DNA of 39,027 nt from Haliea sp. E1-2-M8 (GTDB lineage: Bacteria > Pseudomonadota > Gammaproteobacteria > Pseudomonadales > Halieaceae). The stretch lies in assembly GCF_030649675.1 (NCBI RefSeq), contig NZ_JAUTDR010000015.1:1-39027 (forward strand). The letters run 5' to 3'. The notes beneath the pieces were generated by a model. That model searched no databases, was not told the DNA's origin, and was given only the letters and a program-made list of their open reading frames with translations. The translations under genes and the position numbers were made by a program. Shown piece after piece: positions 7,388 to 15,468 of this stretch (the stretch's first letter is position 1; each line of letters starts with the position of its first letter).

Positions 7388-8002
7388 ATGACCTCTAAAA
7401 CATCCCCGCCGTGCGACGGTCTTTCGCGCCGTAATTTTCTGCGCACGACTGGCGCGGCCGGTGCAGCGTTAGGTGTCGGCATCCGGCATGCTGCGGCCCA
7501 CCAGCCCGGGAGCGGCGTGCCGCCCGATGCGCAACCGAAGATCGAACTGACCGTCAACGGCAGGCTCCGAACCCTGACTGTCGAGCCGCGCACTACCCTG
7601 GTCGAGGCGCTGCGCGATACCCTGGGGCTGACCGGCACCAAGATCGGCTGCAACCAGGGGCAATGCGGTGCCTGCACCGTGTTGTTGAATGGTGACCGGG
7701 TGAACTCCTGCCTGATCCTGGCGCTGTCCGCCAACGGCGCCGAGATCACGACAATCGAAGGCCTGGCCAACCCGGACGGGTCGTTGCATCCGATGCAGAC
7801 CGCTTTTGCCGAGCAAGACGCTTTCCAGTGCGGCTATTGCACACCCGGTCAGATCCTGTCCGCTATCGCCTGCATCGACGAGGGCCATGCCGGATCCGCT
7901 GACGAGATCCGCGAATACATGAGCGGCAATCTTTGCCGCTGTGGCGCCTATCCCAACATAGTCGCCGCGGTCGAATCCGTTCGCGACAGCAAGGAGGGCT
8001 GA
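7388..8002 (+). CDS. paoA: Aldehyde oxidoreductase, [2Fe-2S] subunit with Tat signal (PaoA-like)
   Basis: A 204-residue xanthine-oxidase-family small subunit. A twin-arginine signal (SRRNFLRT, Arg14-Arg15, then an Ala/Gly-rich core) predicts export of the folded complex to the periplasm. A plant-type [2Fe-2S] site is formed by Cys88, 93, 96 and 108 (CNQGQCGACTVL). The second cluster uses Cys148, 151, 183 and 185 (CGYC and CRC). GGAG precedes the ATG by six bases. It heads the order small-FAD-molybdenum subunits found in E. coli paoABC, with the next gene two bases downstream. The complex passes electrons from the molybdenum site through these clusters to FAD. A catalytic partner paoD/XdhC-type insertion chaperone is not seen nearby. 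Confidence 0.9.
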   Translation: MTSKTSPPCDGLSRRNFLRTTGAAGAALGVGIRHAAAHQPGSGVPPDAQPKIELTVNGRLRTLTVEPRTTLVEALRDTLGLTGTKIGCNQGQCGACTVLLNGDRVNSCLILALSANGAEITTIEGLANPDGSLHPMQTAFAEQDAFQCGYCTPGQILSAIACIDEGHAGSADEIREYMSGNLCRCGAYPNIVAAVESVRDSKEG

Positions 8003-8004
8003 AC

Positions 8005-9006
8005 ATGCGCAATTTCGCCTATTACAGCCCGAAGAATCTGGCGGACGCCATTGCTGCCATCCGCGACAGCGGTGGCGATATCCTGGCCGGTGGGACAACA
8101 GTGGTGGACCTGATGAAGATCGGCGTGCGCGAGCCTTCTGCGCTGGTCGACATCACCGGCCTCGCGGAACTGGAAGGTCACGAAATCGGTGCCGACCGAA
8201 TCCGGTTCGGCGCCCTGGCCCGCATGGGTCACCTGGCCGACGACAAGTACCTGGTGGCTGCGGCGCCCGTTCTGACGGAGTCCCTCTGGAAGGCAGCCAG
8301 CCCGCAGCTGCGCAATGTGGCGCGTCTGGGCGGCAACATCCTGCAGCGCACCCGCTGTCCCTATTTCCGCGACACCGCCTATGCCCAATGCAACAAGCGC
8401 AGCCCGGGATCGGGTTGTGCGGCGCTGGACGGGGGCGAGACCAGCCACCACGCCATCTTCGGCGGCTCGTCCGCCTGCGTGGCGATGTATCCCGGCGACT
8501 GGGCGCAGGCGCTGATAGCCTTTGATGCCGAGATTCATACGCAAGGCCCTGGCGGCCGGCGCAGGATTCCCTTCGCTGATCTGCATGTCCTGCCCGGTGA
8601 CACGCCTGAGGTCGAAACGATCCTGCAGCGGGGCGAGATCGTGACCGAGATCACCGTGCCCATCGTGCCCGCCCTGAAGGCGAGCCATTACCTCAAGGCC
8701 CGGGACCGTGAAAGTTACGCGTTCGCCAGCGCCTCGGCTGCTGTCGGGGTCGAACTGGATGGCGATGCCGTGCGCGACGTGCGCATCGCCCTGGGCGGCG
8801 TCGCTGCAACACCCTGGCGCGCCCGGGCGGCGGAAGAAAGCCTGAAGGGCAAGCCGCTGACCGAGGAGTCCGCACGCGCCGCGGGACGGATCGCTTTTGC
8901 CGACGCTCGCGAGCTGGAAGGCTCCGCCTACAAGATCAAGCTCGGAGCCGATGTGGTCGCCGGGGCGCTCATGACCGCGAAGTCGCGGGCGAATGGAGGC
9001 AAATGA
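8005..9006 (+). CDS. paoB: Aldehyde oxidoreductase, FAD-binding subunit (PaoB-like)
   Basis: A 333-residue FAD-binding subunit. The FAD pyrophosphate loop is DILAGGTTVVDLMK (residues 25-38) and the second conserved segment is RLGGNILQRTRC (108-118). An insertion with Cys118, Cys129, Cys138 and Cys158 (TRCPYFRDTAYAQC..GSGC..SSAC) marks the PaoB-type branch that carries an extra [4Fe-4S] cluster, absent from most xanthine dehydrogenases. The start at 8005 follows a perfect AAGGAGG; the longer frame from 7933 would overlap the previous gene. Its stop overlaps the next start (ATGA at 9003-9006), so subunits are translationally coupled. It transfers electrons to the final acceptor. Confidence 0.9.
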   Translation: MRNFAYYSPKNLADAIAAIRDSGGDILAGGTTVVDLMKIGVREPSALVDITGLAELEGHEIGADRIRFGALARMGHLADDKYLVAAAPVLTESLWKAASPQLRNVARLGGNILQRTRCPYFRDTAYAQCNKRSPGSGCAALDGGETSHHAIFGGSSACVAMYPGDWAQALIAFDAEIHTQGPGGRRRIPFADLHVLPGDTPEVETILQRGEIVTEITVPIVPALKASHYLKARDRESYAFASASAAVGVELDGDAVRDVRIALGGVAATPWRARAAEESLKGKPLTEESARAAGRIAFADARELEGSAYKIKLGADVVAGALMTAKSRANGGK

Positions 9007-11333
9007 TGGCCCAGACGATCAATACCGCAGTCACCCGCACCGATGCCCCCCGCAAGGTCACCGGCACAGCGACCTACGCCGCCGATGTGATGCCCGCCGG
9101 CATGCTGCACGGCGCACTGGCAACATCGTCCGTGGCGGTCGGTACGCTGACCGGGATGGACATCTCGAAGGCCAAGGCCGAACCGGGCGTCCTGGCCGTG
9201 TTCACTCACGACACCCTGCCGGATTACAAGTCGGTCAAGGGCTTTTATTCGGGCGGTCCCGGCTCCGCCAGCTTCTGGCCGATGGACACTGCGCCTGTCC
9301 GGTCCTATGCGGACAACCCCAGCTCTGCCAGCTACTGGCCAATGGAAGATGTGCGCATCCGTTACGCCGGGCAACCCATCGCCTATGTCGTTGCGCAATC
9401 CGCCGCGGCGGCACGCCGCGGGGCGCAGCTGATAGAGGCGACATACGACGTCTCCGAGAGCCACATCGCCATGGACCCCGAACAAAGCTTCGTCGTGGGC
9501 GCGGGGGAGGACAGCAAGGGCATGGTGGTCACCAAGGGCGATCTGGCCCGGGGCCTGTCCTCCGTAGCGCAGATTGTAGAGGCGGAATACATCACCCCGT
9601 TTCAGCACCACAATCCGCTGGAGATGTTCTCGGCCACGGCCGAGTGGCGCGGCGACCGGCTTACCGTCTGGATGCCGTCACAGTCAGTCAGGACCCTGCG
9701 GGCCGGCATCGCCCAGGCTTACGGTCTGGCGGAAACCAGCGTACGCGTGATCTCGCCCTTTGTCGGAGGGGCGTTCGGCTCAAAAGCGGGGGTCACGCCA
9801 TACGCGATGCTGACCATCGCCGCGGCCAAGGCAGTGGGCGCCCCCGTGCGCCTGATCGTGACCCGGCCGCAGATGTACACGGTGGCCACCTTCCGCCCCG
9901 AGTCGGTGCAGCGTTTCCGCCTTGGCGCCGATGCCGCGGGCAGGCTGACCGCCTTCGAACATATCGAAATCGCCCAGACCTCGCAGTTCGACCAGGTGGT
10001 GAACGCCGGCACCCACATTACCCGGGCAATGTACGCCTGCCCGAACATACACACCGAACAGCGCCTGTCCCGGTCCGACACCAATAGCGGCGGCTTCATG
10101 CGGGCGCCGAACGAGATGCAGACTTTCTTCGGCCTTGAATCGGCGATGGACGAACTGGCGATCAAGCTCGGGATGGATCCGGTCGCGCTGCGGCGCGTCA
10201 ACGACACGGACAGGCATCCCGTCGAAGACGTGCCGTTTTCGTCCCGTTCGCTGATGCAAAGCTACGCTGCGGTGGCCGACAGCTTTGGCTGGGCAGACCG
10301 CACACCCGAGGTCGGATCGATGACCGACGGCGACTGGCTGGTGGGATACGGATGCGCCACGGCGACCTATCCGACCAACATCCTGGCCTCTAACGCGCGG
10401 GTGCGGATGCAGGGCACCGGCCAGGCCTACATCGAGCTGGCGGCCCATGACGTTGGCACCGGCACCTACACCATCATGGCGCAGATTGCGGCAGCTCGTC
10501 TGGGGCTGCCCGTTGGCGCCTGCGACGTGGTGATGGGCGAAGCCGACCTGCCCGTCGCACCGATTTCGGGTGGTTCGACGACGGCTGCGTCGGCCGGGTC
10601 CGCTGTCCACGACGCCTGCCTGAAGATCGGTCGCCAGATTGCGGCGCAGGTCTCAGCCATGTCCGAGGGGCCGCTGTCCGGTGTGGATCCGGCAGGCATC
10701 ACGCTGGAAAACGGCGTGCTGAAGGCGCCCGATGGCCGCAGCCAGCCGCTGGTCGAGGCGTTGGCCTCGACCCCCGCGGGCGAAATTGAGGTGATCGGCG
10801 AGTTCCGCCACAAGGCGATGACCGACAAGATGATCATGACCACTTTCAAGGGTGGCTATGGCTCCGCTGGCCCTGTGACCCCCGAAATGGCGATGTTCGC
10901 ATTCGGGGCAGAGATGGTTGAGGTGCGGGTACACCGCTGGACTCATGAGATCCGTGTTCCTCGACTCCACGGCGCCTTTGCGGCCGGAACCATCCTCAAC
11001 CGCAAGACGGCCCACTCACAGTTGATGGGTGGAATGATCTGGGGCATCGGCTCGGCGCTGCACGAGGTGACCGAAATCGACAAGCCCCGGGCGCGCTTCC
11101 TGAACACCAACATCGCGGAATACCTGCTCTCGGTAAACGCTGATGTGCGCGAGATCCGGGTCGAAATGCTGGAAGAACGGGACGATTACGTTAATCCGCT
11201 GGGCGTCAAGGGTATCGGCGAGCTGGGGATTGTCGGCACGGCAGCGGCAATCGCCAACGCCGTGCACCATGCCACCGGCACGCGGCTGCGCCGTCTTCCG
11301 ATTCGCATGTCCGATCTGGTTGGTAAGGCCTGA
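9003..11333 (+). CDS. paoC: Aldehyde oxidoreductase, molybdenum-cofactor subunit (PaoC-like)
   Basis: A 776-residue catalytic subunit, somewhat longer than E. coli PaoC (about 730). Conserved elements: KVTGTATYAADV at the N terminus, RIRYAGQPIAYVVA near 118, the GGAFGSK loop near 257, MRAPNEMQ near 365, and GVKGIGELG near the C terminus where Glu740 is the expected catalytic base. The enzyme hydroxylates aldehydes to carboxylic acids using water. Residues of about 87-106 and 107-126 form a tandem near-repeat (SASFWPMD / SASYWPME) encoded with an exact 60-base period at 9261-9380, which accounts for part of the extra length. It has no own signal; export relies on the PaoA-like Tat signal. Confidence 0.9.
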   Translation: MMAQTINTAVTRTDAPRKVTGTATYAADVMPAGMLHGALATSSVAVGTLTGMDISKAKAEPGVLAVFTHDTLPDYKSVKGFYSGGPGSASFWPMDTAPVRSYADNPSSASYWPMEDVRIRYAGQPIAYVVAQSAAAARRGAQLIEATYDVSESHIAMDPEQSFVVGAGEDSKGMVVTKGDLARGLSSVAQIVEAEYITPFQHHNPLEMFSATAEWRGDRLTVWMPSQSVRTLRAGIAQAYGLAETSVRVISPFVGGAFGSKAGVTPYAMLTIAAAKAVGAPVRLIVTRPQMYTVATFRPESVQRFRLGADAAGRLTAFEHIEIAQTSQFDQVVNAGTHITRAMYACPNIHTEQRLSRSDTNSGGFMRAPNEMQTFFGLESAMDELAIKLGMDPVALRRVNDTDRHPVEDVPFSSRSLMQSYAAVADSFGWADRTPEVGSMTDGDWLVGYGCATATYPTNILASNARVRMQGTGQAYIELAAHDVGTGTYTIMAQIAAARLGLPVGACDVVMGEADLPVAPISGGSTTAASAGSAVHDACLKIGRQIAAQVSAMSEGPLSGVDPAGITLENGVLKAPDGRSQPLVEALASTPAGEIEVIGEFRHKAMTDKMIMTTFKGGYGSAGPVTPEMAMFAFGAEMVEVRVHRWTHEIRVPRLHGAFAAGTILNRKTAHSQLMGGMIWGIGSALHEVTEIDKPRARFLNTNIAEYLLSVNADVREIRVEMLEERDDYVNPLGVKGIGELGIVGTAAAIANAVHHATGTRLRRLPIRMSDLVGKA

Positions 11334-11521
11334 TACCGGGGGTGCCCAAAGAGTCGCGACCGGGGAACCGGAGACGGCCCGCTCTCGAGATCGGTTGTCG
11401 CTGCGAAAACGCCGACTACCTTGAAAACAGTAACTCTGCCCCAACCTAAAATTAATACGATGCCTCCGCCTGCGGGCCGGGCGTCTTTCTTTTTCATGCA
11501 ACTCGTCCGGGAATGAGCACT

Positions 11522-12139
11522 ATGCGAACCCTTCACATACCTTTTCAACAGCGGATTTTCTGGCGGTTGACGTCTCTAATGGCACTGGTTGCGTTACTAA
11601 GCGGTTGTGGGATCAACAACATCCCCACTTACGATGAGAGAGTCACCGCCGCCTGGTCCCAGGTGGAAAACCAGTACCAGCGCCGCGCCGACCTGATTCC
11701 CAACCTGGTGGAAACCGTCAAGGGGTTTGCAGCCCAGGAGCAGGAGACGCTGACCGCGGTGATTGAAGCGCGCTCCAGAGCCACGTCGATCCAGGTGGAC
11801 GAAAGCATTCTCAACAATCCCGAGAAACTGCAGCAATTCCAGCAGGCCCAGGGGGAACTGAGCAGTGCCCTGAGCCGCCTGATGGCAGTGTCCGAGCGCT
11901 ACCCGGACCTGAAGTCGAACCAGAACTTCCTGGCCTTGCAGTCACAGCTGGAGGGCACGGAAAATCGTATTGCCGTCGCGCGCCGGGACTTCATTCAGTC
12001 GGTAGAGCGCTACAATACAGAGCTGCGCACCTTCCCGGGAAAGATCTGGCACAGCATCCTGTATAGCGATCTGGAGGCCCACGCCAACTTTGAAGCTACC
12101 ACGGAGAATGCCGAAGAGGCACCTGCGGTGGAATTCTGA
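11522..12139 (+). CDS. lemA: LemA family lipoprotein
   Basis: A 205-residue LemA protein. The N terminus has a membrane segment ending in a lipobox LLSGC (Cys29), so it is probably a lipoprotein. The body carries the LemA signatures WSQVENQYQRRADLIPNLVETVKGF (near residues 44-68) and, near the end, VERYNTELRTFPGKIW, with long alpha-helical stretches between. LemA's role is unclear; it is repeatedly linked to envelope integrity. Two ATGs (11513, 11522) are possible; GGGA at 11508-11512 fits the second. The stop overlaps the start of the TPM gene by one base (TGATG), giving the common lemA-TPM pair. Confidence 0.88.
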   Translation: MRTLHIPFQQRIFWRLTSLMALVALLSGCGINNIPTYDERVTAAWSQVENQYQRRADLIPNLVETVKGFAAQEQETLTAVIEARSRATSIQVDESILNNPEKLQQFQQAQGELSSALSRLMAVSERYPDLKSNQNFLALQSQLEGTENRIAVARRDFIQSVERYNTELRTFPGKIWHSILYSDLEAHANFEATTENAEEAPAVEF

Positions 12140-12909
12140 TGGTTGCCCCGCTCCGCAAAAGTCTGCTGTTGGTGTTACTGCTGTTGCTCCCAGCCGCCGT
12201 CTGGGCCCAGTCAGCGCCGGAGTTTCCCGCCTTGACTGGCCGGGTGGTAGACCGGGCGGAGCTGCTCTCTCCGGAAGCGGAAGCGGGCCTGACCCAGATG
12301 CTGCAAGCCCACGAACAGGCCAGCACCGAACAGGTTGTGGTGGTCACATTGCCGGAGCTGCAGGGTTTCCCCATCGAGGATTTTGGCTATCAGCTGGGCC
12401 GGCACTGGGGTATCGGGCAGAAGGGCGAGGATAACGGCGCCCTGCTGATCGTGGCGCGGGACGAGCGCAAAATCCGCATCGAAGCAGGTTATGGCGTTGA
12501 AGGCCGGCTTACCGACGCCGAGTCCTCCTTCATCATCAATCGCATCATGACCCCGGCTTTCCGTAAAGGGGATTTTCAGGCCGGCATCGTCAACGGCGCG
12601 GCCGCCATGATACAGGTCCTCGGCGGTGAGCCCCTGGCGGCTTCCCAGGGCCGGCAGGGTGCCGCCCAGGAAAAGCCCAATTCCGGCCTGGTGGGGCTGT
12701 TCTTCGTCCTCATGTGGGTGGTGGTGTTCTTTATTGGTGGTCGCGGTGGCCGTGGTGGTCGCGGGGGCGCTGCCCTGATGGGTGCGGCCCTGCTGGGTGC
12801 CACCATGGGCGGCCGTGGCGGCGGCTTCGGCGGGGGTGGCTTCGGTGGCGGCGGTTTTGGCGGCGGGGGTGGCAGCTTCGGCGGTGGCGGTGCCTCCGGT
12901 GGCTGGTAA
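12139..12909 (+). CDS. TPM-domain (YgcG-type) membrane protein with Gly-rich tail
   Basis: A 256-residue protein. Signal peptide 1-24 is cleaved after AVWAQ. The TPM domain at about 35-160 has RVVDRAELLSPEAE, VVVTLPELQG, EDFGYQLGRHWGIG and DNGALLIVARDERKIRIEAGYGVEG, the standard family motifs. A transmembrane helix at about 175-195 is followed by a C-terminal run of about 60 residues built from Gly-Gly-Phe-Gly/Gly-Gly-Arg-Gly repeats encoded by a low-complexity DNA tract (12735-12905). TPM domains have been described as phosphatase-like or repair-related and their role here is not certain. It lies between LemA and a second TPM gene and is probably cotranscribed with them. Confidence 0.85.
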   Translation: MVAPLRKSLLLVLLLLLPAAVWAQSAPEFPALTGRVVDRAELLSPEAEAGLTQMLQAHEQASTEQVVVVTLPELQGFPIEDFGYQLGRHWGIGQKGEDNGALLIVARDERKIRIEAGYGVEGRLTDAESSFIINRIMTPAFRKGDFQAGIVNGAAAMIQVLGGEPLAASQGRQGAAQEKPNSGLVGLFFVLMWVVVFFIGGRGGRGGRGGAALMGAALLGATMGGRGGGFGGGGFGGGGFGGGGGSFGGGGASGGW

Positions 12910-12969
12910 CTCCGCACGAGTATCCGCTGGCCCTGCATCCCCTCACTCGACAATGAGAAGTACAGAATC

Positions 12970-13587
12970 ATGACACTACTAAGCAAAAGTGATCAGGAAG
13001 CCGTTACCGCTGCCATCAACGAGGCAGAACGGCACACCGACGCCGAACTGGTAACCGTACTGGCGGCCCAGTCCGACAACTACAGTTATATTCCCTTGCT
13101 CTGGGCCGGCATCCTGGCGTTGCTGGTGCCGGGTATTGGCAATTACTTCGGCAGCTGGCTCGGTGCCGACATGTTGTTGCTGGTCCAGTGGGGAACTTTC
13201 ATCCTGCTCAGCCTGCTGTTTCGGGTGCCTGGCATCAACACCCGTCTGATTCCCCGGCAGGTACGTTACTGGCGGGCCTCCAACCTGGCGCGGCGGCAGT
13301 TCCTGGAGCAGAACCTCCACCATACGGAAGGCGCCACCGGCATGCTGATCTTCGTCTCGGAGGCCGAACGCTATGTGGAGATCCTGGTGGATCAGGGCAT
13401 TGCCAACATCCTGGACAACTCGGTGTGGGAAAACATAGTGGCCGACTTCACCGCCCGGGTGCGCCGGGGCGAGACCCGGCAGGGATTTCTTGACTGCATC
13501 GCTGCCTGCGGCAAGCTCCTGAAGGAGCATATACCCGCCACCCACGAACGCAACGAACTGCCCGATCACCTGGTGATTCTGCCATAG
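12970..13587 (+). CDS. Second TPM-domain membrane protein
   Basis: A 205-residue protein of the same TPM family but with a different plan. There is no signal peptide; the TPM domain starts at residue 5 (QEAVTAAINEAERHTDAELVTVLA), is interrupted by two transmembrane helices at about 37-54 and 62-80, and resumes from about 105 (ATGMLIFVSEAERYVEILVDQGIA, then ENIVADFTARVRRGE). This matches the short 'YgcG-like 2' proteins that usually accompany LemA and the larger TPM protein. It follows the previous gene by 60 bases. Together the three genes form a small envelope-associated operon. Confidence 0.82.
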   Translation: MTLLSKSDQEAVTAAINEAERHTDAELVTVLAAQSDNYSYIPLLWAGILALLVPGIGNYFGSWLGADMLLLVQWGTFILLSLLFRVPGINTRLIPRQVRYWRASNLARRQFLEQNLHHTEGATGMLIFVSEAERYVEILVDQGIANILDNSVWENIVADFTARVRRGETRQGFLDCIAACGKLLKEHIPATHERNELPDHLVILP

Positions 13588-13590
13588 GAT

Positions 13591-14193
13591 ATGATGACCA
13601 GTATCAAGGATTGCGAACAATATTTCGAAGCTTCCTTTGAGAAGCTGGAACTGCCGGAAAAACACTACGAAGATATTGAGTTTGAAGAGTGTCGGTTTTT
13701 CGACTGTAACTTTTCGCAGACCGCTTTCAGGAACTGCAAGTTTACCAATTGTGAGTTTGTCCGTTGTAACCTGAGTTCAATGGACCTTCCCAATACGCGA
13801 TTATTTGGTGTCACATTCAAAGAGACCAAGCTGATTGGTGTGGACTGGGCAAAGGCCAATTGGCCCGTGTTTCATCTTGATTTCGAGTTGGATTTTGATC
13901 GTTGTATCATGAACGATTCGTCATTTTTTGGTCTCACGTTGAATGAACTGATGCTGGTTGAGTGCAAGCTACACGATGTGGATTTTCGTGAAGGTAACTT
14001 TGCAGGCTCCGCCATGACTTACTGTGACTTCACGCAGAGTTTGTTTACGAGAACAAATTTGAGGAATGTGGATTTTAGTGAGTCCACCGGGTATGCAATC
14101 AATGTGCTGAATAACGAAGTGGAGGGCGCAAGATTTTCCCGCCATGAGGCATTGAGCTTGCTGGAGAGTTTAGGCATCGTGCTGGTTGACTAG
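13591..14193 (+). CDS. Pentapeptide-repeat protein, McbG/Qnr-like
   Basis: A 200-residue right-handed beta-helix protein. From residue 30 it has repeats of the A/C-[DN]-[LF]-x-x type: ECRFFDCNFSQTAFRNCKF, then EFVRCNLSSMD, and again CDFTQSLF and NLRNVDF. A non-repeat stretch at about 80-110 (VDWAKANWP) and a C-terminal cap ending LLESLGIVLVD resemble McbG and the Qnr proteins, which mimic DNA and protect gyrase from microcin B17 or quinolones. Codon use is clearly AT-richer (GAT/TTT/AAT codons) than in the flanking genes, suggesting lateral acquisition. A second ATG at 13594 is equally possible. A role in topoisomerase protection is inference only. Confidence 0.82.
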   Translation: MMTSIKDCEQYFEASFEKLELPEKHYEDIEFEECRFFDCNFSQTAFRNCKFTNCEFVRCNLSSMDLPNTRLFGVTFKETKLIGVDWAKANWPVFHLDFELDFDRCIMNDSSFFGLTLNELMLVECKLHDVDFREGNFAGSAMTYCDFTQSLFTRTNLRNVDFSESTGYAINVLNNEVEGARFSRHEALSLLESLGIVLVD

Positions 14194-14211
14194 TCTCTCC
14201 AGGAATATTTG

Positions 14212-15378
14212 ATGGACAACCTGACCGAGAAGATCCTCCTCCTGGGCCTGGTGCTTCTGGTCGGCCTTGCGGCGGAGTTGCTGGGCAGGCGCACTACGAT
14301 TCCCCGGGTGACGCTGTTGATTATCGCCGGCGTGGCCTTCGGTCCGTCACTCCTGGGTTGGCTGGAGCCCGCTGGAACGCTTTGGTTCACCGCGGTGTCC
14401 CAGGTCGCCCTGACCATGGTCGGCTTCCTGCTGGGGAGCCACCTGACCGCCCGAAACCTGAAACGCCACGGCCCCAACGTCCTGGCCTTGTCCCTTGCAG
14501 TTGTCGTCATCTCCGTGATGCTGGTGTTCACCGCTGTCTGGCTCTTGACCGGCGACCTCGTTCTCGCGTTGCTGCTTGGCGCCCTGGCTAGCGCCACGGA
14601 CCCCGCGGCCACGGCGGACGTTGTGCGCGAGAGCGGCGCTGATGGGGCGTTCACCGAAACGCTTCTGGGCGTGGTCTCCGTGGACGATGTCTGGGGGGTG
14701 TTCGTGTTCAGTCTGCTGTTGGGCGCGGCGGCGATGCTGGATGGGGGTGACGGTATGGTCGCGCTGACTCACGGGCTGTGGGACATTGGCGGCGCATTGG
14801 TCCTGGGCGTCGTCCTGGGCGTCCCGGCCGCTTACGTCACGGGACGTATCTCGCGCGGCGATCCTACACTGGCCGAGGCCCTCGGACTGGTCTTCTTGTG
14901 CCTCGGCGCCGCCCGCTGGCTTGAGGTGTCATTCCTGCTTGCTGCGGTGGTCATGGGCATGGTGGTGGCCAACCTGGCAAACCACCACAGGCGGCCATTC
15001 CACGCCATTGAGCATATCCAGTGGCCGTTCATGCTGGTCTTCTTCCTGCTCGCTGGTGCCGCACTGGACCTGGATGCACTGCCAGCGGTGGGCTGGCTGG
15101 GCGCCGCATACGTCATCGCCCGGATTGCCGGTCGCCTGCTGGGTGCCTCGGCCGGCGCACGGTGGCGCGCCATGGGCAATAACATGGGCCTTTGGATGGG
15201 CGCTGCACTGTTGCCCCAGGCAGGGGTGGCTGTGGGTATGGCGCTGGTGGCCGCCCAGCGGTTTCCCGAGCGTGCCGACATATTGCTGTCGGTGGTGCTG
15301 GCTTCCACCGTGGTGTTCGAAATCGTGGGGCCACCGATGACGCGATTGGCGCTTCGGCGGGCAAAGGATGCCGCGTGA
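14212..15378 (+). CDS. Cation:proton antiporter (NhaP/CPA-type)
   Basis: A 388-residue inner-membrane protein with about 11-12 hydrophobic helices. Helix 5/6 signatures are SATDPAATADVV (residues near 126-137) and SVDDVWGVFVF (near 160-170), where paired Asp residues carry cation and proton in the CPA1/CPA2 superfamily. It lacks the C-terminal TrkA/RCK domain found in KefB-type systems, so it is a plain exchanger. CAGGA lies about eight bases before the ATG at 14212; an in-frame TTG one codon earlier is less likely. Substrate (Na+, K+ or other) cannot be told. It is on the same strand as the pentapeptide gene, 18 bases away. Confidence 0.85.
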   Translation: MDNLTEKILLLGLVLLVGLAAELLGRRTTIPRVTLLIIAGVAFGPSLLGWLEPAGTLWFTAVSQVALTMVGFLLGSHLTARNLKRHGPNVLALSLAVVVISVMLVFTAVWLLTGDLVLALLLGALASATDPAATADVVRESGADGAFTETLLGVVSVDDVWGVFVFSLLLGAAAMLDGGDGMVALTHGLWDIGGALVLGVVLGVPAAYVTGRISRGDPTLAEALGLVFLCLGAARWLEVSFLLAAVVMGMVVANLANHHRRPFHAIEHIQWPFMLVFFLLAGAALDLDALPAVGWLGAAYVIARIAGRLLGASAGARWRAMGNNMGLWMGAALLPQAGVAVGMALVAAQRFPERADILLSVVLASTVVFEIVGPPMTRLALRRAKDAA

Positions 15379-15468
15379 CGCCAGCCCGCCACAACCAACA
15401 GATCGTTCAAATACCTCCATGTGCGACCGCTTCCACACCACAAATTCCCCGCCACCTCAGGATCAACC

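Noticed and set aside
11461-11495. GC-rich stretch followed by TCTTTCTTTTT before lemA, as a possible terminator of the oxidoreductase operon
   Set aside because: Only a four-base stem (CGCC/GGCG) could be drawn, which is too weak to call a rho-independent terminator.
12735-12905. Repetitive Gly-codon tract that might be taken for a tandem repeat locus or CRISPR-like array
   Set aside because: It is the in-frame Gly-rich tail common in TPM proteins; units are irregular and there are no spacers.
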